From contig NZ_VKAD01000001.1 in the NCBI RefSeq assembly GCF_008041945.1, positions 2,190,309-2,254,308 on the forward strand: a stretch of 64,000 nucleotides of DNA. Reading direction: 5' to 3'. The notes beneath the pieces were generated by a model. That model saw nothing but the letters and a program-made list of their open reading frames with translations, made no database searches and was not told the origin of the DNA. The stretch's first letter is position 1. Each line of letters opens with the position of its first letter. Below are positions 27,100 through 33,908 of this stretch, piece by piece. The DNA comes from Reinekea thalattae. Its GTDB lineage: Bacteria > Pseudomonadota > Gammaproteobacteria > Pseudomonadales > Natronospirillaceae. The position numbers were made by a program, and so were the translations under genes.

Positions 27100-28116
27100 T
27101 CACTTATTATTAAGCCGATCTATTAATTCATTAATAGCACCAGTCAAATCATAATCGTCTAAACTACCAATATCTTCTATATCTTGGTGTTTATAACCAA
27201 AGTAATAAAAACTTATAAGACCAATGCTATTGAACTTTGCACCACCGTATTCATAATAATCTTTAGGTTGGATAGGTATTAAGCCGTGCACACCTGCAGA
27301 AACTACATCGCCAAATTCATTTAGTTTAATACCTTTGAGAGCAATTACATTAATAGGCGCTTCATCAGATAAGTATTTATTTCCATCAACATATTTTTTT
27401 TCTGAAATTTCAAGCTTTAGATCCCCTGCAATTTGTTCTGCTCTAACCTCGATCAGGCCAACATAAATAAATAGGCTAGGAACACTGCCAAATTCACGCT
27501 GGTAATATTTCTTCCAGTTTTCATGCCCGTGTGAAACAGTTAATGTATTTACTGCGCCAGTATATTTAAACAAATCACAACTCCAGACGCTTGGTTTTTC
27601 TCGGTAGGCTTCATCATGACAGTCATCATTTTCATAGGTGTAGGTATCAGAATCTGCCTCATTGGATAGGAAGTTTGAATCGCCAAAAGAGACCCATGGT
27701 AAGTCTCCTGCATAGATGGGAGGCTGCGCCATTTCACGTTCTTCCTTAGTTAGGTATGCTCCACCTTCTGAAGTCCCAGAAAAACTACTTAAAAAATATC
27801 CACCCTTATAGGTCAGTTCTTTGGAGTAAGTTTCAAAGCCCATCGCCTTAACTTGCTCGCTTACTTGATTAAGCATTTCATCATAAAAGAAATTAATTTC
27901 TTCAGGGTTACCACGGCGGCGTTTAAGTATTAAAGGGTCTCGTACAGCCAATATGGTTTTTACTGGCTCGGAAGAAGCTTTAACTTTATCTGAATGCCAA
28001 TAAAACTGTGATTCTCCCCGACTGATAGGTTTTATATCGACAGTTTGAGGTTTAACAACGGTGATACATGAGGAGGTTAAAATAGTAGCGATAAGTAATA
28101 ATATATAGAGTTTCAC
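27100..28116 (-). CDS. Putative lipoprotein of unknown function
   Basis: 338 residues with a lipoprotein signal (LLLIATILTSSC, C17 after LTSS). The mature part has no recognised domain; it is rich in Y, D and E with a Cys pair (NDDCHDEA...WSCDLF). The gene is visibly more AT-rich than its neighbours and uses A/T-ending codons, which suggests recent acquisition. Only 16 bases separate it from the upstream HEAT-like gene, so the two probably form one transcription unit. Function is unknown; an outer-membrane-anchored location is inferred from the lipobox and the absence of Asp at position +2. Confidence 0.72.
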   Translation of the reverse strand: MKLYILLLIATILTSSCITVVKPQTVDIKPISRGESQFYWHSDKVKASSEPVKTILAVRDPLILKRRRGNPEEINFFYDEMLNQVSEQVKAMGFETYSKELTYKGGYFLSSFSGTSEGGAYLTKEEREMAQPPIYAGDLPWVSFGDSNFLSNEADSDTYTYENDDCHDEAYREKPSVWSCDLFKYTGAVNTLTVSHGHENWKKYYQREFGSVPSLFIYVGLIEVRAEQIAGDLKLEISEKKYVDGNKYLSDEAPINVIALKGIKLNEFGDVVSAGVHGLIPIQPKDYYEYGGAKFNSIGLISFYYFGYKHQDIEDIGSLDDYDLTGAINELIDRLNNK

Positions 28117-28132
28117 TGTAAAATTTCTAACC

Positions 28133-28684
28133 TTACATTGTTGGAGGGATATACTTATAAAGGATTTTTAAATCATCGGTGCTTGATATACGATTCTCCA
28201 GATTTAAAAGAGCTGTTTGGTTTTCAGAATAAACTGGAGTGTTAGAATCAACATACTTAACAAGAAAATCTTTTGTTGAATTGCTATATGAAAAATAGGA
28301 ATTAGATTCTATTAACCAATCGTTAATATAATCTTTCCCTATATGAGTAGATATTTTTGCCAATACACCATTTGTAACATTGTTATCACTTAACAAGGAT
28401 ATATTTTTAGAAATAAAATCCCAAGATTCTTCTGTACCAATATTTACTATTAACTCAAAAGATTCTAAGCGTACTTCTTGATTTGAGTGGTCGGTATATT
28501 CGCTTATCAATTCTAACGTATGTTCTAATTTCGCATTATATAATGCCTTTAAAGCAGTAATGATTTCGTCATGACTAGAAGCGTTAATCAGGATTTCTTC
28601 AAGGTAATTGTACATTTCGTCATATCTGCTACCTTCAGCAGTATTTCCTAACTTAGTGCCATTCGACTCTGCCCTTTGAACCAT
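28133..28684 (-). CDS. HEAT-repeat-like protein of unknown function
   Basis: 183 residues, mainly helical by eye, with repeated pairs of amphipathic helices (LEHTLELISEYTDHSNQEVRLESFELIV then EESWDFISKNISLL, quoted in part), resembling HEAT/ARM repeats used for protein binding. No signal peptide or catalytic motif. The start is uncertain: the ATG at 28684 has no clear ribosome-binding site, and an ATG 23 codons later (28615) would begin exactly at the helical part. It is strongly AT-rich like the lipoprotein gene downstream, with which it probably forms an operon. Confidence 0.62.
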   Translation of the reverse strand: MVQRAESNGTKLGNTAEGSRYDEMYNYLEEILINASSHDEIITALKALYNAKLEHTLELISEYTDHSNQEVRLESFELIVNIGTEESWDFISKNISLLSDNNVTNGVLAKISTHIGKDYINDWLIESNSYFSYSNSTKDFLVKYVDSNTPVYSENQTALLNLENRISSTDDLKILYKYIPPTM

Positions 28685-28707
28685 TTTTAGAGTGCAAGGG
28701 TAAGGTT

Positions 28708-29115
28708 TTAGTGTGGCCCCTCTTCAAACACATGGATGTCGTTCAAAATGCTGTCCCAGTTGCCTTTGCTGTCGGTAAAAATATGCGCTTGCGGTGATAA
28801 CTCTACAGCGGTATCTAAGCTGCCAGCCGGCACCATGACTACGTTATTGGCCTCACTTGAACGCGGCATGATTGAGCTGCATATCGAACAAAAATTTCGT
28901 GAAAATCCGGTATCAGGGTGATTATAAAAACTGATCTTGTCTTCACCGGTTAACCATTCCAGAGATGCATTCGGTGCAAAAAGATTAGCGCAATGAGCGG
29001 TGCCGGATGTTTTTTGGCAGCGACTGCAATGACAAAAGAAAAATTTTTTGAAATCGCCAGTGACTTTGAATGTTACTGCGCCGCATAAGCATGAGCCGTT
29101 GTGAGTGGTATCCAT
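28708..29115 (-). CDS. GFA-family (CENP-V/GFA) zinc protein
   Basis: 135-residue protein with the GFA zinc-binding pattern: GSCLCGAV near the N-terminus, FCHCSRCQKTSG and FCSICSS. The family takes its name from glutathione-dependent formaldehyde-activating enzyme, but most members have no proven activity, so a formaldehyde role should not be assumed. The start MDTTHNGSCLC places the first Cys motif near the N-terminus as is usual; the frame runs 13 codons further upstream. It is 23 bases downstream of the next gene on that strand only in the sense of orientation, and is likely an independent gene. Confidence 0.85.
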   Translation of the reverse strand: MDTTHNGSCLCGAVTFKVTGDFKKFFFCHCSRCQKTSGTAHCANLFAPNASLEWLTGEDKISFYNHPDTGFSRNFCSICSSIMPRSSEANNVVMVPAGSLDTAVELSPQAHIFTDSKGNWDSILNDIHVFEEGPH

Positions 29116-29254
29116 AGTGTTCTCATCCAAATAAGGTTTATTGGATAAAAGCAAATTTTTTTATCTGGCGCAATATAAAAATACCATCGAGTCGTTACTG
29201 CGTAATAACAGTAACTATCACCTTAATCATAGCGAGCTATCGGTGTTTAAGGCT

Positions 29255-29764
29255 TTAGATGCTGCCGATCAGCTGGGCTCGTAGTTTGGGTTTGCTAACG
29301 TTAGGTGAGAGCCAGATGGCACCAAACAAAGGCCCAAATTCAGGGCTTTGGATACTGCCGACGAACTGGTCATTAAAGTAAAAATCGGTTTGAGCTGGGG
29401 TAATGTGTGCAATGAAACGATCGCCTTTTTTAACATCACGACATAATTCTTTCAGACGGGGGATGTAGGGAGCGTATTCTTCAGGATCAATGCCTAGGTT
29501 TGCCCAATGTTTGAGCGTGTGCTTCATCAATTGCTGTGATTTGATATCTCTAAGATAGGTTGTTTTAAATGCGTACTCACTCATCGCTGGATGATAATGA
29601 CCGTCGGGTGAATAGAGTTCGGTGTTGTATAGGTCGAAGGTATAAAGTGACACCTTGGTTTGGCCAACGATCGCTAAGGGGCGATTAATGCCGAGGCTAC
29701 TGGCCTGAGCAACGCTGATACAAATAAGAAACAGCGAAATGATTAAAGAATACTGAATAAACAT
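29255..29764 (-). CDS. Chalcone-isomerase-like periplasmic protein, copy 1
   Basis: 169 residues with a signal peptide (LIISLFLICISVAQA, cleavage near AQA-SS) and a chalcone isomerase-like fold domain: GQTKVSLYTFDLYNTELYSP, TTYLRDI, DFYFNDQFVGSI and an ending FGAIWLSPN. The bacterial family is periplasmic and lacks evidence for flavonoid chemistry; it tends to occur with DUF3833 and DUF2878 genes. It is clearly paralogous to the protein encoded at 30650-31189, matching it through the whole mature length (for example LRDI, FYFN, IWLSPN, QLIG). It stands apart from that operon, separated by a repeat-containing gap. Confidence 0.82.
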   Translation of the reverse strand: MFIQYSLIISLFLICISVAQASSLGINRPLAIVGQTKVSLYTFDLYNTELYSPDGHYHPAMSEYAFKTTYLRDIKSQQLMKHTLKHWANLGIDPEEYAPYIPRLKELCRDVKKGDRFIAHITPAQTDFYFNDQFVGSIQSPEFGPLFGAIWLSPNVSKPKLRAQLIGSI

Positions 29765-29992
29765 AGTCGAATTCCCTGCTGGCTATGTGTATAACTAAAA
29801 CGCTAATTTGGGCCGGTTTAATGGCGTGTTAAAAAGTGCATCGGTATTGAAGGTGTTACTGACTATTGATCCTTCACTATACTAATACAGTGTTTCAGCT
29901 AATAAGATGAAACACTTCGCAAAATAATGGATATATTATGAGTATCTTTCTACGTAAGTGCTTATATAGCAGGGAAATATGAGAGCTTTGTT

Positions 29993-30040
29993 ACAAGGAA
30001 AGGACAAGGAAAGGACAAGGAAAGGATAAGGAAAGGACAA
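29993..30040. repeat. 11-bp tandem repeat, four copies plus a partial
   Basis: Unit ACAAGGAAAGG repeated head to tail four times, the fourth with one C-to-T change, followed by a partial fifth copy. The plus-strand unit is purine-rich and contains a Shine-Dalgarno-like AAGGA in every copy. It directly abuts the terminator of the DUF3833 gene. Confidence 0.9.
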
Positions 30041-30066
30041 AAGCCCCAACCACGATCGGTTGAGGC
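30039..30066 (-). terminator. Terminator of the DUF2878/DUF3833 operon
   Basis: On the minus strand a 9-bp stem GCCTCAACC / GGTTGGGGC (one T-G wobble) with a 6-base loop is followed by TTTTG. It sits 23 bases past the DUF3833 stop. Confidence 0.75.
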
Positions 30067-30088
30067 GTAACGAGCGGACTGGCGAATA

Positions 30089-30649
30089 TTAGCCTGGAAT
30101 TAAAGTTTGCTCCTGACACTGGCTAAGCGGTAACTGCTTATCAAAAAAGATCGATAACTCCGCGACATCGACGCCGAACTTAGAGATTTTGGTGCGGTTG
30201 AATAGGCGATTCTCATCGAGCTGATAAATCCAATCATCTAAAAACAGCTTTCTAGGCTTGCCCTTAACCTCCAACATTAGATGGTAACGCCAATGAAATA
30301 CGGAGCCGCGAATTTGGCCTTCGGCAGTACCGACGACATCACCCGCAGTACCTGAGTATTCGCCGTTACCCAGATGGGTTAGCTGCCAAGTTCGTTGATC
30401 GGTTTCGCCGTCATCGTAATAAAACACTTCGTGTAATTGGCCATTGTTACCCTGCCATTGCCCAGTAATGTCGACACAAAAACGCCGTGTTACCTTGCTC
30501 TTATAGTCTTCAATGATTCCCCAAGCGGTGACTTGACCATCAAAGTAATCTTCTAAAGCAAAGGCCGGTTCAGTTGCCGAGTAATCGGTAAGTTTGGTTG
30601 TACAGCTTGATAGCGTTATGGTCAGTAAAATCAGTGCCGCCAGTTTCAT
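30089..30649 (-). CDS. DUF3833 family lipoprotein
   Basis: 186 residues with a lipobox (LTITLSSC, C16) and a beta-rich domain typical of DUF3833: YFDGQVTAWG near the start, RFCVDITGQW, YYDDGETDQRTWQL and HWRYHLMLE. The function is not known; these proteins resemble lipocalin-like folds by pattern. The start directly adjoins the stop of the upstream chalcone-isomerase-like gene and has GGAG eight bases upstream, so the genes are translationally linked. It ends the operon. Confidence 0.85.
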   Translation of the reverse strand: MKLAALILLTITLSSCTTKLTDYSATEPAFALEDYFDGQVTAWGIIEDYKSKVTRRFCVDITGQWQGNNGQLHEVFYYDDGETDQRTWQLTHLGNGEYSGTAGDVVGTAEGQIRGSVFHWRYHLMLEVKGKPRKLFLDDWIYQLDENRLFNRTKISKFGVDVAELSIFFDKQLPLSQCQEQTLIPG

Positions 30650-31189
30650 TTAAAGCGCTCCTATCAGTTGCTTGCGTAAGTCGGGTTGACTAGTGTTCGG
30701 TGATAGCCAGATGCTGCCAAACATAGGGCCAAAGTCAGCACCCTTTACGCTGCCAATGGCATTGCCGTTAAAGTAAAAATCGGTTCCGGTTGGTTGAATG
30801 TGGGCACTGAGCGAATCTCCTTTTGAGACATCAGGCCAAAGTTGTTTCAGCTGCGCGTCATAGCGTTGGTAAATCGATTCATCGACACCTAATTTACTCA
30901 GCTGTTTATAGGTTTGCTTAATCAGCTGCTGCTGTGTGATGTCTCTTAAATAGGTGATTTTAAGAACATAGTTATCGGTGCTTTCATCGTAACGACCATC
31001 CTCTGTGTAGAGCTCACTGTGATAAATCTCCCAAGCAAAAACCTTTAGTGTTGATTGGCCAACTAGGTTTTCTGTTTTCAGCGTTAATGCTTCATTGGCG
31101 CTGGCGTAACTGAGGCACAGTAAACAATTGAGAATTAGCAGGCCTTGGAGCATTGGCTGACTAATGAACGGGATGATGACGCGAAACAT
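30650..31189 (-). CDS. Chalcone-isomerase-like periplasmic protein, copy 2
   Basis: 179 residues with a signal peptide (MLQGLLILNCLLCLSYASA) and the same fold as copy 1: GQSTLKVFAWEIYHSELY, ITYLRDIT, DFYFNGNAIGSV, FGSIWLSPN, KQLIGAL. The ATG at 31189 has GAGG seven bases upstream, so the gene overlaps the end of the DUF2878 gene by 29 bases; an internal ATG 12 codons later has no such site. It sits between the DUF2878 and DUF3833 genes, the usual arrangement. The duplication with the gene at 29255-29764 is the unusual point. Confidence 0.85.
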   Translation of the reverse strand: MFRVIIPFISQPMLQGLLILNCLLCLSYASANEALTLKTENLVGQSTLKVFAWEIYHSELYTEDGRYDESTDNYVLKITYLRDITQQQLIKQTYKQLSKLGVDESIYQRYDAQLKQLWPDVSKGDSLSAHIQPTGTDFYFNGNAIGSVKGADFGPMFGSIWLSPNTSQPDLRKQLIGAL

Positions 31190-31658
31190 AGGTAAACCTC
31201 GTTGATGTGGTGACGAAAGTGAATACTAGGAACAGGCCTATCCAGACGGCAGTTAAAATCGCATAGGTGACCGAGGCCGAAAAACCAAAGCCGACGGCAC
31301 CAAAGCGATGAGCCGCAAAATAACTAAAGGGCGCGCCGAAGCCGCAAAGATAAGGCGTGTATTTCCATTTACCGATCCAGCCAAGGCTGTGATTAATAGT
31401 GCTGGCAAACGCCAGCCATAATAGGATCAACCAATAGGGCGTGTGATCAAATTGAAAGACGCCGACAACTGTTAGCATGGCATCGGTGAATAAACCGATT
31501 AGCGCAACTATCAGCAGTGTCTTAATTTCAAAAAGGCGATAGTTAACCAAAAAAATGTGCAGCGCTAAGCCCAGAAGGGCGAAAGGAATAAAGGCGTTGC
31601 CCTGCAATATTAGGCCAAACCAAAGGCCGTTAAACAGTAATGCGTTAAACAAAATCAT
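31161..31658 (-). CDS. DUF2878 family membrane protein
   Basis: About 165 residues, almost entirely hydrophobic, with perhaps five membrane spans (ALLFNGLWFGLIL, FIPFALLGLALHIFLV, TLLIVALIGLFTDAML, YWLILLWLAFAST and a C-terminal AILTAVWIGLFLVFTFV). The motif LFTDAMLTVVGVF and the charged WIGKWK loop fit DUF2878 of gammaproteobacteria. The ATG at 31658 begins directly before the first membrane span; a GTG 15 codons earlier adds a polar extension. It is the first gene of the operon with the chalcone-isomerase-like and DUF3833 genes. Related clusters elsewhere carry fatty-acid-modifying methyltransferase genes; none is present here. Confidence 0.82.
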   Translation of the reverse strand: MILFNALLFNGLWFGLILQGNAFIPFALLGLALHIFLVNYRLFEIKTLLIVALIGLFTDAMLTVVGVFQFDHTPYWLILLWLAFASTINHSLGWIGKWKYTPYLCGFGAPFSYFAAHRFGAVGFGFSASVTYAILTAVWIGLFLVFTFVTTSTRFTYVSRHHPVH

Positions 31659-31788
31659 GATGTGAATCCGGTGATGTTTATCACCGACTATTACGTAGTG
31701 CACTAATGGTTTGGATCATAATTTTATCTACGGCTAATGTAATGGCGCGAATGTTTTACCGAGGCGGCACCTATGTTTTAGCAGCAAT

Positions 31789-31812
31789 AAAAAACCGGGC
31801 AAGTGCCCGGTT
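31789..31812 (-). terminator. Terminator of the MMPL/LolA/OMP operon
   Basis: 9-bp stem AACCGGGCA / TGCCCGGTT with a 2-base loop; on the minus strand it runs straight into TTTT. It lies 33 bases past the beta-barrel gene stop. Confidence 0.85.
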
Positions 31813-31845
31813 ATGAGAAGAGGTCGATTTGTATAGTCGATTTAG

Positions 31846-33126
31846 TTAATAAGAATAAGCAGCACGTATATAAAAATTATCTGCATCGTCACTGCCAGTT
31901 AAATCATTACTTGTGCCATTAGCCGTCCAGATATCGGCACCGATTTCAACGCTGAGGTTATCCGATAGGCTATAGCGTGCTCGCGGTGCGACATAAAAGC
32001 GTGAAGAATAGAAGAACCCTAAATTGGCAGAAAGGTAGAGTTTTTCACGTAATAAAGACCGATGCACATGCAGTATGTGGAACAAAATATATTCGTATTG
32101 TTGAATATGATACTCGAGGATTTCGGTTGATAAGTCGTCGTCAATAGCCGAGGAAAATTGCTCATTTTCATCGTAATTAAAGGTATAACGGAAAATCGAC
32201 ATCAACTGTGTATAGCTATTAAAAAATGTGCCGCTCAATTGAGTATTGGCGGTCAAATAAGAATTTTTAACGCCTAGATCTTCGCCAGCAAAATCCTCAG
32301 TAAGGTTAAAGGCGACATCTTCCGATAGTACAAATGGGCCTAGTGGAAGGCTCACCGCAGCGCCAAACAAATGGTTGCGACCATACTCAACGTCGGCATT
32401 GCCGGTCAGCGTGCCGGCACTGACGGTTAATTCGGAGAGATCGAAGCCAGGGTTGCGATCTACGTAATAAGCATAGAGAAGCTCTACATCCATACTCATG
32501 CCATAGTGCAGATAATTTAGATAAATAGACTGGGCATCGTCGGTCAGATAAGCCGGTTGATTGTAATCTAGATTAACATCCAAAGAGTCACTGCTGAGGT
32601 TTACTACCCCTTTAGGCTCGTAATCGGGTCTAGGAAAAGGAATGTAGATAAGATTTATTTCGTCTTCAAAGGTCGGGTAAAAGTCCAGCTTAACCATGAA
32701 GTCTGCGCGCTTACCGTCGTAGCCATCGTCTAAGCTTAAAATGGTTTTATCGGAACCATTGACGACATTTAATGGCCCGAAAGCATCCGAAAAACCAAGA
32801 CCAACAAATTTTTGCCCAATAGAAAGGTCGAACGAATCGAATGATTTAGAAATCGATGCTTCGCGTAAAATATTTTCCGCCTCGATCCATTGGTCGTCGT
32901 TGGCCGTTTGGTACCAAAGATTGGCTGAGATGTTTGCATCCAACCCTTGAGGTAAATCGGTCTTTAATTCTGGTTGAATATAATAGCGATTGCGCAGCGT
33001 TTCATATTCTGTTTCCGGCTCGATCTCGCCATAGTAATCAACAAACGAGTGCAGCTGAAAGTCAGTTTCGCTGAATGCAGGTAGAGAAAGCATCGCCGCT
33101 GCGCCGCAAAAAATAATACCTTTCAT
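31846..33126 (-). CDS. Putative outer-membrane beta-barrel protein
   Basis: 426 residues with a signal peptide (CGAAAMLSLPAFS, cleavage before ETDF), alternating amphipathic strands throughout, many aromatic girdle residues and a C-terminal aromatic (IRAAYSY), the signature read by the BAM machinery. This is the pattern of a 12-16 strand barrel; similar proteins are often annotated DUF1302-like or alginate-export-like, but I cannot assign a named family. It is third in an operon after the MMPL and LolA-like genes, two bases past the latter's stop, and would provide the outer-membrane component of that set. Confidence 0.8.
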   Translation of the reverse strand: MKGIIFCGAAAMLSLPAFSETDFQLHSFVDYYGEIEPETEYETLRNRYYIQPELKTDLPQGLDANISANLWYQTANDDQWIEAENILREASISKSFDSFDLSIGQKFVGLGFSDAFGPLNVVNGSDKTILSLDDGYDGKRADFMVKLDFYPTFEDEINLIYIPFPRPDYEPKGVVNLSSDSLDVNLDYNQPAYLTDDAQSIYLNYLHYGMSMDVELLYAYYVDRNPGFDLSELTVSAGTLTGNADVEYGRNHLFGAAVSLPLGPFVLSEDVAFNLTEDFAGEDLGVKNSYLTANTQLSGTFFNSYTQLMSIFRYTFNYDENEQFSSAIDDDLSTEILEYHIQQYEYILFHILHVHRSLLREKLYLSANLGFFYSSRFYVAPRARYSLSDNLSVEIGADIWTANGTSNDLTGSDDADNFYIRAAYSY

Positions 33127-33128
33127 GG

Positions 33129-33908
33129 TTATTCACTCCGTAATGAGCGGGTGGTGAAGTAACTGTCTGGGATGTCATCAACACTATAGTCTTCAACTTC
33201 AATGATCGACGTGTGTTCCGATTGCACGTTGTGCATAACAAGGTGAATAGGGTAAATACGCTCATCAACCTTGAAGACATCCTTTACTCGATAGGTTTTT
33301 AATAGGTCACCCTGTAGATCGTAATAATCTCGGCCATACAGGAAGAAGTCATCTTTGCTGTAGTAGTTAATGGTATAGCTATAACCACTAAGTTGTGTGA
33401 GCTCATCATTTACAGCCGTGTCTTTCACCATGTAGCTGAGCTTACCTTCAATTTCTTTTTCGCCGATGATTTCTTTTGTGTAGTCTGCATCGGTTCTCAT
33501 GATCAGATCAGCATAGGTAAAGTCGCTGCCCATAAAGTAGCCACCACCAGATTCTTCTAGCGCAACACGTTTAATGCGGCGAACAGCAGGAAGATAAATC
33601 CACATCTGGCTAGGATCGCCATTAAAATAGGTGTGAATCAATAGCGAGGTATCGCGCACTGTTGGTGGGTACTCAAATTTGAATAGCAGATTGAGTTGCT
33701 CTGCACTCATTACCTTTTGGTAGGCTCGTGCTCGAACTTCGCGAGTGTCGCCATTTTGAGCAATCATCTTCACATTGAAGGTACCAGACAGCATAGGGAA
33801 ACGAATAACCTCAGCGAAATTATTCATAACCTCATCGACACCAACATCTGAGTAAGCTGGAGAGAACGGGAATATCGCCAATCCGAGAATTAAAATAAAT
33901 TTTTTCAT
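33129..33908 (-). CDS. LolA-like outer-membrane lipoprotein-sorting family protein
   Basis: 259 residues with a signal peptide (ILILGLAIFPFSPAYS, cleavage before DVGVDEV) and the LolA/LolB-type half-barrel fold seen in the family often annotated outer membrane lipoprotein-sorting protein. Useful stretches are RARAYQK, LLFKFEYPPTVRDTSLLIH, MWIYLPAVRRIKRV, GSDFTYADLIMR and YPIHLVMHN. Proteins of this fold carry acyl chains in a hydrophobic cavity. It overlaps the MMPL gene by ATGA and is followed two bases later by the beta-barrel gene, making a periplasmic shuttle between them plausible. It is not LolA itself, which is shorter and differently placed. Confidence 0.88.
   Translation of the reverse strand: MKKFILILGLAIFPFSPAYSDVGVDEVMNNFAEVIRFPMLSGTFNVKMIAQNGDTREVRARAYQKVMSAEQLNLLFKFEYPPTVRDTSLLIHTYFNGDPSQMWIYLPAVRRIKRVALEESGGGYFMGSDFTYADLIMRTDADYTKEIIGEKEIEGKLSYMVKDTAVNDELTQLSGYSYTINYYSKDDFFLYGRDYYDLQGDLLKTYRVKDVFKVDERIYPIHLVMHNVQSEHTSIIEVEDYSVDDIPDSYFTTRSLRSE

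Larger units (their letters stand above)
29765..30088. other. 324-base gap with tandem repeat and terminator
   Basis: Contains the 11-bp tandem repeat and the terminator of the DUF3833 operon, both listed separately. The part next to the chalcone-isomerase-like gene presumably holds its promoter, but no clear hexamers stand out. Confidence 0.5.

Noticed and set aside
29993..30040. Possible CRISPR-like array
   Set aside because: Units are 11 bp and directly adjacent with no spacers and no cas genes; it is a simple tandem repeat.
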